Assembly: GCA_020055645.1 (NCBI GenBank)
Contig: CM034548.1
Span: 19,344,001-19,408,000, forward strand
Length of the DNA: 64,000 nt
Direction: 5' to 3'
Source: Tomocerus qinae
Lineage: Eukaryota > Arthropoda > Collembola > Entomobryomorpha > Tomoceridae
Under the pieces are notes generated by a model that searched no databases, was not told the DNA's origin, and was given only the letters and a program-made list of their open reading frames with translations. A program made the translations under genes and the position numbers. Below, piece after piece: positions 27,001 through 42,000 of the stretch. Every line of letters starts with the position of its first letter. The stretch's first letter is position 1.

Positions 27001-30000
27001 TACGTGTTATGTTACGATTACAAGTAGGTATAAGACAGACAGACAGTAGTGTTTATATAAATATGTGTTGTTTAGACCGTATATGTACATCTTCGTGTAG
27101 CTCTATAGAAAATGTAATCAGAATCTTGTTTCTTCACATTGAAATCCATTATAATACACTTAGAAATACTTGCGATTAGCTTACATTACAGCAATAATGC
27201 TTGTGGTGTGTGTATAAGACTGAAGATGGATACAATGGTGTATTATGAAGTCAGCATGCAATCCAGCCGAGACTCAAGCAAAAGATCTCCTCAGCCTACG
27301 TACTCTGTATACAGAGCTACATTTCCCATGACTGCATAATATCCACATTTTAGACATAAACTAACACGACTCATTTATCATTCCCCATTCTTCATCATTA
27401 CGACCACTACTGCCATTACTTTACAAACTATAGAACATATTCTACATCAATTCTCTCTCTTAATTCGATATCATAATATAAAAGACTGCTCCTACTTTAC
27501 AACATTACGTTACAGACAGGCGATGCTATTCGGAATTTCACTATATCTATTATATGCATCTACAATATGCCTAAATACTTTACTTGTGGACTTACATGCT
27601 CGCATAAATACTTAAATCCACTACCCTTTCTGTGCATATAATATCAGAAACCAAGGCACATTATAGATTCTACGTGTCTTCTGTCTCTTTCTCTTCATTT
27701 GTGTGAGATTTGATTGCAACTGCTATTATACTCTTCCTCCACTTCATTTATTAGATCCTATAGGTACGGAGATACCTGAAGATGCGAGAGAGAAACTGGA
27801 ATTAGTCGACTTTGGTTTTACGTAGGTGATGCTGCATGAGTGTGGAGTTGATGTAATGTCCGTACAACTTACTAACTTTATCTCCCTAGGATTCTGTAGC
27901 CACTCTTCTGATTTCCAATAGTCGAGCTGGATTGGTTTGACTGGCCTGGCTCTCTCAGCAGCATAACGCAGTCAGAGTCACTTAGCAAGTACAGTGAATG
28001 GGTACACGCCCTTTTCTACATTTCTTGCCCTCTTTTGTCTCTTTCCTCATTGACCATAAACTTTGTCATCCATACATTTAACTGCATTATCTATGGAACT
28101 TTGGAACACCACTGATTTCCTCTTTTTCATTTTATTGCCAAATAATACAACGTTTACTACAGGCAAATGACAGAGCTAACAACTGTGACGAGCACATGGT
28201 CAACGTTGGCCACCCAACAACAAACAATCAATTTTACTCGTACAAAGACACTGAACATAAAGGTGAAACAGACTCACTTTGTCTCGAGTGCATTCATTAA
28301 ACTCTCCCTAGACCTTCCTCTCTACTCACCTCACATTCAGTTTTACTTAAGTATGCCGTCTCTGTACTACCCTTTTTTCTGACTAAATACCTGTACGTAC
28401 AACTATTTAAGTTACCTTAAATGACCAAAATGTCAGAATCTATTTTCGATTATCTTTCTCATCTGCACTTAAATACACTCATTATACATATACAGGGAAT
28501 TAAATTATGTACTTGTATCCAAAATAAATAATGAGGCAGTCACAATACTAAAATAATAGTAGTATATAATAATAAGCTAGTTACTGTAATAAGAATAAAT
28601 TCTTTGAGCAAGTCAAAATAAACTGACTGCTATCTAGATCATTGTGAGAAAAATATTTTTCGCAATAGTATGATAGAGTTACACATTGCGAGTATAATTG
28701 GTGATAAGATGCCAAACAGATTGGCTGCAGACAGCAATGTAGTATAAGATATTATTTCTGTCTCAAAGGATAAATATTAAATAGTGTTTATCCTTATGAG
28801 GTAGGTAGGTATATTGATACATGTCTGCTACAAAAACATTAAAGTCAAACATTCATAGGAATAATAAAACTGAATTGTGTTCCTTCTGCAATGAATAAAG
28901 ATGGAGGTAGCTGAAATCTAGAGCTCCACATTAAAAAGTATCTATTTAATGAAGATTATTTAGATGTACTTAATTGTAGATGATATAGATACTACGTTCA
29001 ATGCTCATTTTGTTCGTGTAGAGTCTGATGGGATGTATGTAAAAAAGTAATGAGAAAGGGAATAATAAAGGCAGTTGAGTCAAGTAAGTTAAAGGCATTG
29101 AGGTCATGATAATTGCGCTGTACTAGTCCTGCAAGCATTATGATTATTATTTATACTTTAATAATGATAGTGCAGTCGACTTAAATAACATGTGCATGCA
29201 GCACTTGAGATTAGCTCCTATATATGCAATGGGACAGGATACTTGTTAGACAATGAATGTGAATCCGTGCCGGGTCGCAGTTTGCAAGATTTGAATTAAC
29301 TATTAGCATTACGAAAAATAAGAGACTCTTGAGCATCTTTCATATCCGTACTCTTTCACTTGAGTAATTCGAGTAAAGCAACCAATCTTCGCCTCACACA
29401 CAATCCTATCATTGTTCTCAACCAACTTCTATACGATGTCTTATGAAGCACATGAGCAAGTAGGTACATCATCATAAATAGCAACTGTACATGTGTTCGT
29501 AATGCATATATAATTGCATATACATAGGCAAGGGGACATTTATGTCTGATCTTGGCGCTGCTGGTGTTACTAATTCTATGAGAATGCACATGCATATGTT
29601 TCAACAAGAACTAAGTAACTACACGACGAACATGTATACACCGACCTATAGCAATACACAGTACTTACAGGTAGATACAGAAGGTATATAACGTTTACCT
29701 ACAATTAGTACATGAAATATGCTGTTATAAGAGGACATTAAAAACGCTTAGGTAGGTGGGTTAATAAAGTCGGCAATAAAGTTACCTTAATTGCTTGCTA
29801 TGAAAATACAAGGTTATATATAGTTATTACTATACGATGAGATATAGAGTTTGTAGGTCTGAGAAAGATGTAATAATATTCATTACTTGAAAAAATAAAA
29901 ATGTAAGTAGTAATTGAATTAGGATTTGGTTTGCATTCGGTAGTTGACTCGGTGGATTATGGAGATAGTTAAATAGATATTAAAGGGCAAGTACCTATGT

Positions 30001-33000
30001 AGATAATGGGGCATAAGAAAGACATGAGAATGAATCAGTATGTGTTATGAGTGTAGTAGAGATAGTTAATTGACAAAGCAAGTGAAGACGGGAAGGAAAT
30101 TGGAATGACAATGAGGGACGAATGTTGTTATTTGTGTGTGTGTGAGTGAATGCTGAAGTCTGACTGACAATGAGCAGTGTGGTGTAATTGAGAATAGAGA
30201 TAGGATGAGAATGAGATTGATCATTTCGTTCAATGAAAGGCTGCTGAGAGAGGAGAAAGAATATTCGAGTCAAAATTGTTTCAAATCTATAAATACATAT
30301 CCATGTCGACATCAAATAGTTATTCAACAGATTCGGAACATCTGGATCTTGTGGGACAGAATAGATGAGAGAGGGAAGAAGAAGCCAGGCTAGGGATTGA
30401 TACTTAAGAAAAGGTTTATCGTATTATGTATCGTAGTTATCTGTTTGTATCTTTATCTGTAGGTACGTAAGGAGGTAGTCAAGTCTGTTTCCATCCAGAG
30501 AGTGATATTCGTTAGAATTAGTAATATGAATGTACATAGGTACGTCGGAATGAGATAGTGACTAACTAATGGTAAATACATAAAAGATCTTATATAGAGG
30601 AAGAATCGAAAAATAGAGTCGAGGATAATAATTGTGGAGTGCCGACACCAGAACTACTTTAACTTGACTGTGTCGGTCTCTCTCTCACTTAATTGGCATA
30701 CCAAACCCTCCTTCTTTATATCCCTTCGAGATGATCTCTCTCTACATCTTTCGCTCTCTTTTACATATGTGTCAATCGACTGTAAATTTTGGCGACTGTC
30801 TCCACTAATTTGTTCCACACCAAAAATATCCACCACCAATCACTGTATATCTTTCTTCTTGGAACTCCACCAGCTCATCAAATACCTACAGCTAGCTTAC
30901 ACACTCACTAAACGTTCCATTAAGAAGATCCGATTCACTCTCTTTCGAACAGAAGGCCTATAAATATGTTCTTGCCACAAACAAACTTGATCCGAAATCA
31001 GCAAAAATAATGTACACTGCCATTCTTTTCTCTATCCATCCTCCATCCACACAACATTCAAACCAAATATCTCCAATGATATATCTCTAACTCTTGCTCC
31101 CTCCACAATAATACTCTTCCTTCACTCAACTTTTTTTCTTCTATCTCTCTCTCTCACTGATATATCTTCTGACTTACCAAAAAACTTTCCTTCCTTCGCT
31201 TACATTCTATTATATATACCGATATCTATTTACGTACACATGTTCATCCTATAATATGATAGGAATAAAGATATACAGAGATGTACACAGATTAGTAGTA
31301 GGTACCTATATTATACTTAGTAGTCATTCTCCAACCAAATGATTCTCAATCCTATTGCTTTTCTGTCTTCCCTTTCATCATCATCGTCGTCTTCCTTTCA
31401 CTTGCATTTCTTCTTAGAGCAATAACGCTAAGAGTCTATAGATATCATTTACATACATACACTCAATCTCAATCGCTCTCTGAGAACACTCGAACAAGTC
31501 AGAACAACACATGTAAATCTAACGACTGTATCATTTACTTCATGTTTTTTCAGTCTCTGATGTGACTGCGCACCTACATAAATATATATTAGATCAGAAC
31601 ACATCAGACAACAAACACAGACGGTCATATACACATGCACTATCGAATCAAACATGACATGACACACTCTTTTCATTCTCTGACTAACAGGAGCCGTTCT
31701 GTTGAGCTGATACTCTTTCAGTCTGTGTCCCATCCCAATATCATCTCTTGTCATGTACCTAATCAATTCACCTACCTAGTTCTCCATACTATACATACCG
31801 ATCCTCTTCTACATCCTATACTATTTATGTTCTAAAGACATAAATACTTTTTCTCAACCTATCCTTGCAAATATTCAAGACATGAAGACTTTAACTGAAT
31901 GTGTGTTAGGTACCTTGTTTATAATTGGTTCAAATTTAATTAATATAAATTTACCTACAAAGCAGTTGCACAAACAGACAGTCGACAGTTCGGGCATCAA
32001 AAGGATATTTATAATGTTGAGCTTTATTGCTCCTGCTAGTAGAAGTTAATAGAAAGCATTATAATAGGATCTTCAACTGAGCTTGATCAACTTATCAATT
32101 TGACATGTGTCCCTTCCTTCTCGTATTAGTTGCCACAATTATTTCCTTTCATACACACTACATGCACTCACTTATCATTGTTCCGTAATAACTATCGTAA
32201 TGGTTGTCAAGTTAGACTAAAGGGCAGATCAATCACAACAAAAAAAGCTTTACGATGCCAGGAGTAAGTAATTAGGTGAGCAAGTAAGTCAGTCAAAGAT
32301 GGATAAGAAAATATTAGTCGAGCTAATTAACCAGCGACTTTCATTAGGTTTCGTTACTTTTGCCTTAGATAGGCATACTATTGCTTTGTATATATGTATG
32401 TAATATTATAACGACCTATATCCTAGTGTTGTTCCACTACTGCTCTATATATCTTGGGCACTCTACCTGTTTTTCTTCATCTTGAGATAAATCAGCATAC
32501 AGTAAAAGTAAGAGTTAAAGAATGAGTCTCATTATATTAGAACAAGAAACGGAGGCTATAGCCACTTATAAGCAGCACAACAAACTCGTCTTGTATATAA
32601 ATCTAGTGGGCACATATATAACACAGTAACACATAGACATGGATTTAGAGAGCCGTCTTAATTGTAAGGGTAGGTCCCACAGTCCCATATCCATATACAG
32701 TAGTTGTCTTGTCTTCCTTCCGTACTCCTGCCTGCTACTTACAGAATAATGGTTAAAAGTAAAAGAGGACTGCACTTACATCCCTCACTTTTATTAGAAT
32801 TAGAACCTCTCAAGCAAAGAATGGAGCAGACGGAACCGGCCTAGACAACTAGACAATGCAATGAGAAAAGGAGGAAGAACTCCTTTATATAAAATAATGT
32901 TATAATAATGGTGAGAGTGGTTTACATTGCAATATGTAAAGGTGAGATATATCTCTTATAATAAATTACATAAATATGGTTTAGTAGGCAGTGCTGCTTT

Positions 33001-36000
33001 TCGATAGCCCATTATGTGCACTAACAGCTAAACAAGAAATAAAAAGTGCACTGCTGACTCCTATTTCCATCTCTAATTCTCTGCTAGGTGTAGAGAATTG
33101 CTAAATAGGAAGGGGAGCTGATAATAATATTAAGGGAGTTTGTCTTCGCTCCGTTTTTCATTTGGTGACATGATACCATCCAACAACAACGTACATGCTG
33201 TTCTATCTAACATACCTCGACTTTGACTTTGACTACTTACTGCTTCTTCAACAGGAATGCTAATAATATAGTAGGTAGACCTACTATGCCTTATACTATA
33301 GCTATACTTACCTGTCTACTACTAACTTACTTACTTATTAGAGGAGCTGTTGCATTGTGTAAGTGGAATCTAATCGCGTAACTCACCATTAGCCAAGTTG
33401 AGTTAGGCTGGGAGACACAATGTAAGTAGTAATGGAAAAAGAGGATTTTTTGTGGGGAAATTGTGCACGGTCTTTACTACCAATAATATATTGACAGGCG
33501 AATCAAGAGGAGGATAGGGATGGGGATGAAAAGCCAAAAGTCAGTCTGGAAAATCACATTAGGCAGCCGTCACATTCCCTACTACTCCTAATACCTATCA
33601 ATAGAGCTTATCCATCCTCTCCATTGTCCTCTTATATAATGCGACTAATGTATGTGAGTGTGAGTCCGAGATGATGGAGCTCTTCCTTCTTCTACCAACA
33701 AACACACCACAGACTCCTCGCTCTCCATCTCCATAGATCACACAAATAATAGTAATAGCCCTGCACAACAGAACATCACACACTGTTTGATGTTCATCCT
33801 CGTATTATTAGTATTATTATTATTAATGTTATACTCGCCTGGTCACATTCTATATCGTGAAACCAAGTAAGGCCTATATAATGGAGACCAAATGCCATTT
33901 GGCTCTATTAAGTATGATACATATAATAGTAGGAGGACCATATTATTATATTTATATAGGCATGTGTACTTCATCTCTGCTGTGTTTATTATTTTTATTA
34001 TATGACGGACTTGACTTCTAGCTGAGCACCTCACTCACTGTCGTTATATATTTGTATATGGGTAGGTGTAGAGAACAGTATGAATGAGTATACTATCTGT
34101 AATGTGGATACTAGCCAAGTTGGCTACCTTACATTGGTTTTGTACTATTGTTGTTATGCATGATAGGTAAGTACAGTAAATAGGTAGGTAGATAATCTGT
34201 ACAGGTATGTATGGCATATTCAGGAGGTAGTTTGTGTTATTACCTACTCTAAGTATTTTATTTTCATTACATTTGAGAATGTCTGTCTTGAACGAACGCT
34301 AAGCATAATCTATTATATCTGTAGGTATTGGTGCTTTTCAGAGTTTGCTTGGCTTGACTTGGTCTGCTTTGCTCTGCTCCACTGAGTGAGTGAGGAGGAC
34401 TCAAGGGTGATTAAAGGGTTGAAGATTAAAATACACGTGTAAAAAACAGGGAGAAGTTTTATATCTCTTGACGTAATTTCCGTTTGGCATTAGGAGTCAT
34501 AAATTTTTCAAGGGCGACTGATTTTCTCCAGCTCACTCAGTTCTGGAAACTCACTCAGTCGATTCTTGCTGTCTATCAGAGACCAAGTCAGGCCCCACTG
34601 CACTAACAATACGTACCCAGTTGTACCATGTATAAATATATTTAACACAAATAATATTATGGAGAGAGATATAAATACTGCAGGAATCTATTTCATTAGA
34701 TTTCAAACCATGAGTAAATCTATATCATCCACGATTTCAACTTTATACAAACACTCCTATACCATTTCCTCAACTGCTAAATGTAAAGATATGCCCCAAC
34801 ATTAGTTACAGATACAGTCTTAAGTCTTTTTTTGCTCTGTTCACGCTAAGCAACTAATAATCATTTGAATCGTAAGTTTGAGTAAAGCTATACAACAATA
34901 ATCTACCTCGTCTTCTTATACTGTCTTTTATAATACTGAAATATGACGTCATAAAAAACTTAAGACGTATACCAAATGATACTATTTATATGTCCATGGA
35001 GGAGTAAATCATTATTATAAGGCATAAGGGAGTTGGAGAAATGTATTTATTGATAATGGTCCAAATCGTAATAATAACTATCAGTAATATCCGCAGGAGA
35101 CAGAAAGAAAGACATGGTCCAACCAACAACAGCCACATTAAACTAGTGATGATGATTCGTGGCTCGGTACTTTACTGTCCCTGTTTGTCCGTTGCACGTA
35201 TTTTGTGTAATTGAGGGATGAGATTTAAGACGATGAGTCTCTTCGAGTCAACTGAAAAGACTCCCACCCCAGATAATACAAATATGATCCTTGAACACGG
35301 TTGTTCGGCATCCAATTGACTTTTACTATACCAAAGACACTTAATAAATGCCTAATATAGTTTTTGTGGCGACTCTTATTTTCCCTTACATTACATCACA
35401 TCAAATCAACGCAATGCCGATCCCATAAGATATTTATTGACGACTCCCTAATAATATTTCTTATCACTGTGTCTCTGCTCACCCGCCTCATTCTCACAAA
35501 ACTCCAGCCTATTGCTTTTAAAGGCATCCCAAACAATACCCTTAAGATAGTATCCCTAATTTTTGTTAATATCGCATGCAGAGTATAATTCTGCGAAATG
35601 GCAACATGAGACATGCAATATTTAAGATACATATTATTAGAGAAAGGATGTATTTTGCTATAATAGACAATGTCTTGTTGAACTCTCTCGAAAGGCTGGA
35701 GTCAAAGGAACTGACAATGAAAAGAGAGTTTTTCAATTTCAGAGTGAGCTGCTGTTCATTGCCCTACTGCTAACTAAAGTAACTGCATAGATAAATACAT
35801 TAGGTACGAACATGCAATGCAATAATATGGTTGGCAATGGCAGAGATATATGCTGGGTGATATATGTGTGAGTACAGGCACAAATTACCTATCCGCTCTT
35901 CTGTATCGTATGTCTGTCCATCTCGCTGTGTAACTCTTGTGAGTCATGTGGGAAAAAATCCAATTCATGAGACAGATTATATAACTATGCATGTTCCATC

Positions 36001-39000
36001 GTATCATCATTCATCAAGAAACGGAAACTTTTTCTCACTGGTGGTTGCTCACACACATCAACTCAACATCAAATCATTTCTTGAACCGTCCCGCATGAGC
36101 ATCCACAGCAAAGATTATTACAGAATAATATATAAACTAAAGTAACTGAACCACCTAGACGAAACCAGACTTGACTCACTCACTCATAGAGCTACTTTGG
36201 CTACAAATAAAAATAATATATACCTACGAAGGAAAGCGAGTATATTTATTATAATATTAGTAAGTAGTAGTAGGAGTAAGTTGGAGACTAAGGAAAGACG
36301 GACGACGGACTCATTCGACTGATTTCTTCCTTCCACACACTCAAACACTCTCAGAAAATCTACTCAACTCAACTAGAAAAAAATAAACAACTTGAGAGCC
36401 ATTAATGTATTTTTGATGAGGTATAAAGAAATGATGATCTCTCGTCTATACGTTTTTCCTCGGTCGGCCACAGACAAAGAAAGAGAGCAAGGGATGTCGA
36501 TACTCGGCTCTGTGTACACTAATAATCACTATAAGCTCAGCTATAACTCCTTCCTACCTACATAAATACTGGCACTAATATTATGTAATGATTCCAAACA
36601 TAACCGCAAAGTTGTGTACTTGTAACTACACTCGTAAAAGCAGCATCGGAAACATCTTTTAACTACCTATGTAATGTGCTCCTCACCACATCCAAACAAA
36701 CACAAAGATACTATTAGCCTAAGCAATGAAAACATTTATAACCAAACACTAATTTCATACAAGTTCATCTAAAACCATAATTATCCATTGTAACACAAAA
36801 ATTCCATCTTAAACGCTTTTTCTCAGGCTACCGCAAGACTTCTGATCCTTATTACAAATGGCTACTATTAATTTATTATACAACTACTTATGTATACTAC
36901 TTATGTATGTATGTAGTCATGAGAAAATCATTTTAATATTCAGCCTATTGCCAAACTGCAATCAGCAACTCACTTCCATCGTAGACATTAATTTTTTTAG
37001 TTCCATAATTCTGCCAGAAGTGCTGCACACATATTAATAAATATTAATATCTCCCTTTAAGATTGTGTTATTGTATTGAATTTCGGATGCAGCCAGCCAG
37101 ACTATAGAGGCTAGGCAAGAAGGCTCCCAGGGATTCTGATCAGTCAGTCGCCGTCTCCAAGTAATTCACATTAGCGTAGCGTCGACTAAATTGATGAGAT
37201 GGTAAGGAGTAAGTAGCTCTCTACTAATCACTAATGTGTCTAGATAACTTCAGTTTAGACTATCAGCATCAATATCTTTGAATGGCACGTCCATCTGAGA
37301 TTTATCACCATCCATCTACTTCTATGTACCAAGTATGCTTCCATGTAATCATATCCAATTACCTCATACTACAAATCTAAAAATCCTAAATAGAAATCCA
37401 ACCTTCAACTACTGCACTACTCCACATTGTACATACAAACAGCACTTGTTGTGAATTTAACCAGAAGTGTATCACGAAAAACGCACAACAGCTCTTGTAT
37501 TTATATTTATATACATCTCTCTACATTTACAGCAAATAGTAGTAGTAGTACAAATTACTGACAATAAAATGATCTTCACATTCGGTGCATAGACAGACTT
37601 ATTTATAGAGTGTGTACAGATTTATCTGCTATATAGTTACATATATAGGATTAGGCTGCATTAATAAGAAGAGTTTGGCAGCTAGCTCCGATTCACAGAT
37701 CAGATCACATCAGAAGACGACGGAGGAGAGGGAAAACAGAGAGGACAGGCAGTGAGACGAAAGAAGTGATTAGGAGAGGAATATCAACAGACCTCCACTG
37801 TGACATCTGATCAGAATCCCGATAGACTAGAAGGGGCATCTCACACTACACAACATAAAACACAACCAGATCCCATCAACATACAAACTAATCCATTCGA
37901 TATCTATTTTCCCCTTTCCTATATATACCAACTGTAAATATACAAATACGATACACTAATAATGCATCTATTATGTGTCAACTAACAGCCCAACTCAGCG
38001 GATTGGAGAATCTCTCAGTATTGAACTGGAATTCAATGCAAGGGCAAGCTATACGCCCTGAAAGATGATCCTATCTGGCTCTTACACATACAGCTTTCAA
38101 ATGATTCTACTTATGTCGCTGAGTGAGTGATTTTTTACTATTTGACATTACTATTCCGCTTGGTGTTATGCTTTCAGCTTGAGGTGAGTGCTTATTTTGT
38201 TATGTGATATTACGTGCCCCACTGACATTCACATTAGTTTCAACTAAATCATGCAGAGTCGCACATTTCTCTGCCACATTATATTTTATGCATCTTGGCT
38301 AAACTTTCACTCTCCAGTAGAAGCCTGAATCTAGGGCATTTGTATTTTTTTCTTAATGGCACATTTTATCTTCTTTTCCATTCTACACGAGTCTAATTGC
38401 TAATAAAACAAGACATAGTCGAGCGTCTAAGTGGAATGTCACCATATTAATAGCATTGGAAGACGAGACACATTTTTATCGTACTTTTAAGTGACTCAGA
38501 ACTGTAGATAACAAGGATAATTCAACTTTACTAACGGAATAGGCATTGTAAAATGAAATTTCCATAGACTCAATGTGCATTATCACATTTGAGTTGTAAA
38601 TATGCTGGAGGATGTGGGATTTTAAATGCATCCAGTACAGTGTACATGCCCGATAGTGTGATCTAATATGCAATGGCAGTGGTGGGTTGGGTAGATACTG
38701 TCAATAATTCAATCGTGTACAGAGTAGAGACGGGTAAATAGTAAAGAAAATCTAGGTACATAGGGAAACTGCGTTATTAGCTGCATATCTAAACTACATT
38801 GGGTTGGCTGGCACAAATTAAAATTGAAATCTGTCGAGAGTTGACTCCAGTTCAGTTTAATAATGCAGATCAGTCGACTCACTATCAGTCAGTTGACTAA
38901 AGTTTAGTTTTACAGAAGAGTCCCACACCAGACGGAAGGAGAGGAGATCACCGCACGGAAAAGCAATGCAAATGCAACCCCAGACAGTAGTGAACTTGTT

Positions 39001-42000
39001 CCGATCTGATCACTCTCACGAATCACAACTTGTGCTCCCATTCGAAAGCATTCTCCCCATTACTTATTTATGTAGAATCAACCGAGGTATGCATTACATG
39101 CAAATTTCTAATATGAAAATATATCTCCTCTCTATTCCCGAACGAGTGACTCAGGCAGGTCCTTCTGCCCTCATCTATAATACTAGTCAATAGTTTATAT
39201 CTGTACTGCATAGATGCTAATATAAACAAATACATTTTCTGCTGCCGTTTCTACTTTTAAATTAACATTATGTACATCATCTTGTTTCGAGCATTTCTCT
39301 GTGTGTTGTAATTGCAGGAACCCCTTCTTCCCTTGTCCTTTATTACTATTACACGTACGACTGTTTAAGTAGGGCCTAACCCAAGTCGAAAGCAAGTCAC
39401 CCACAAACTATTTCTACCCAGCAATGCTATGTGGGCTGATGTGATACTACAGAATGTAATTATTAGATACATGGTTCGATAGAATAGACGTTTAAAACAC
39501 AGCACTATTTACTTAGTGTACAACTGAATGGGAAATAGATTATCTGCATTTGGATAATTGCTACTACACTGCATATTCGTTACACATGCCATTATATAAC
39601 CCAGGAAGATCATTTAATGACTAGTAGATAGTGTTTAATTTCTGTTATGTACATGTGAGAGTGTTATTATGCTATATCTATATGGTCTATATTTAGTCAG
39701 TTCATATAGTAGATAAGTTCGACAGAGAATAGTTCTATGGAGAGTAATAATGATAGTGGGGAAGGAATCCTGCATCTCCTCCTTGTCCTAAACTAACGAT
39801 GAGTAATCATTCGCAAAAACTTTCACTACACTTCAAAAGTTGACTTAAAAGTGACAATTTTTCATACAGCGACTCATTCATCCCAAAATACAGATGCGAC
39901 GTAGTGATAATTTATAAACAGCCAGAAATAAAATCATCGTAGCTAACGACAAAGTATGCCATGTTACCATATTTGTGACGATGGCTTTGATTGAGTTTCT
40001 ATGATTAAAGGAATGAACAAATTATATATAAGAACAAAGTTGGAAACTTTTTTTAACTTGGGAGCTACATAAAATGCATGCGTATCTGTATTTGTACAGT
40101 AATTAGTATATTTGATGTAATGGAAGAACATCTGCATCTGTGGATGTGAGAGTGAGTGAGCGATAGTGCCAGAGTTTTATTACACGCTGTCAATGTGATA
40201 ATTACATCTAATGAATATGCTTTGATGATTTCATCTTTCTCACAACGAAACGCTTGCTTGGATCGTCACAAAATCCCTTTCGTTTCATGCACATTGAAAA
40301 ATGTCTACTATATTTGCATTTGGGTCGGGCTGGCAAAGATGATAGGAGCTAACCAACTTATTGTGCCAATTTGAGTGTTTTCAGTTGAGATGACGAATAA
40401 CATTGATTGCACGATACACTCCTACTTCCTACTACCTCCTATTACTCATGTATAAAGAACTTTCTCTTATTTTATACTCAGACGTCTTTGCTATTAGAGC
40501 GTAGAGAGACACAGACGTAACTAATCCTATACTCTCCTCCTCAATACGTTTAAATAAATGTGGTCTCTATATAGTTTATTATTACTTTATTTCACTACTA
40601 TATTATAAACATTCCTTTAACAGTCTCCTATTACGTCATGAGCAACGTTCGTCTTTCCGACAATAAAAATAATCACTGGAAATTATAACCTCTTAAATAT
40701 GTATCAACTTGGACATTCGATGACTGATGACAAACGAACAGTTTCCTATCTCTAAAAATATTTATTGAAGGTAAAATGCTATATAGACCTGCGTAACAAA
40801 GTTATCTGACTTCTGAAATCTATTTATATGTTTCAAGATAGAGGTCTTGAAAAACACAAAGCAATTTAAATGCAATGAAACAGTCAAGAGTAGCTGGCAA
40901 TGTGTGCGTTTAAAATATATGAACATCTGCTTCATGTTTTCTACTAGCACAAAGGAAATGTATTATAATTGGCTAAATTGATACATGCCTACGTATCTCC
41001 TACATAACTTGTGTAACATTATGAAAGGAAACAGAATCAACACGTTTGATTTGATTATCACATGCAAAATAGAATTGAAGGCAATAATAAATATCTAAGA
41101 AAATGATTCACCCGGTGATCAACTAATAAATATTTTGCTAACAACGCTAGAAAGATTCCGTAGAGATAGCGAAGCGTATAGAGTAGAGATGTAAGCATAA
41201 AGAAAACCCCAGTAGCTATACTTAAGTCTTTTAGATAGTTTGACGAGTAGGAAGATCATTTTAAAATCCTTCCTATTCCTGTGTGTCGTAGTGGGAGATG
41301 TATGGTGATTTGATATATGCTATGTTCATTCATTCATTCTGTAATAGTAAGTGCAAGGGAGGAATAATAAGATAATGCACACCTCTCTAGAGTACATAAC
41401 TATTATCTGTATAAAAAGAGACAGACACAACAAAACAGAAAACAACAACCGAAAGGTTATAATGTGGTAAGTGTGGAAGACGGGAAGATCTTTTAATATG
41501 TGTATATAAATAGCCTTGCATAGCTAAAATCCTTTCCATGCATATTTGAGTGAGCTCGCTAATAAAGCCACAAATAGAACGTAGTATGATATAAGAGATA
41601 ATAATATGAGTTGCCTGTTGACGCTGGCGATGCGTGTAGTCAAGTGTGTATGTATGGCTTAATAATATCTATTGGGGAGAAGTCTGAGTGTAGTGATGGA
41701 GACAGAAGAGCATAGTGAGTGAGTATACAAACATATTATGCATATCTATCCAGATAAGTAGTAAACAATGATGGGTATTTACGTAAGTTGTATACGTACG
41801 TAGTTTGAGGTAGGTAGGCAGTATAGACAGATAGTGGTATTTACAGACGTCGCATCGCACGGTACGGAAACGGAATACAATTATCTATATTGCTATGAAA
41901 GTCGCCGATTGTCTTGTTTTGCTTTGGAATGCAATGCACTGCAATTGAGCAAATGTTACTAGAATGATATCCGGCTCACTTAACTACAAGCCTGGCCCCA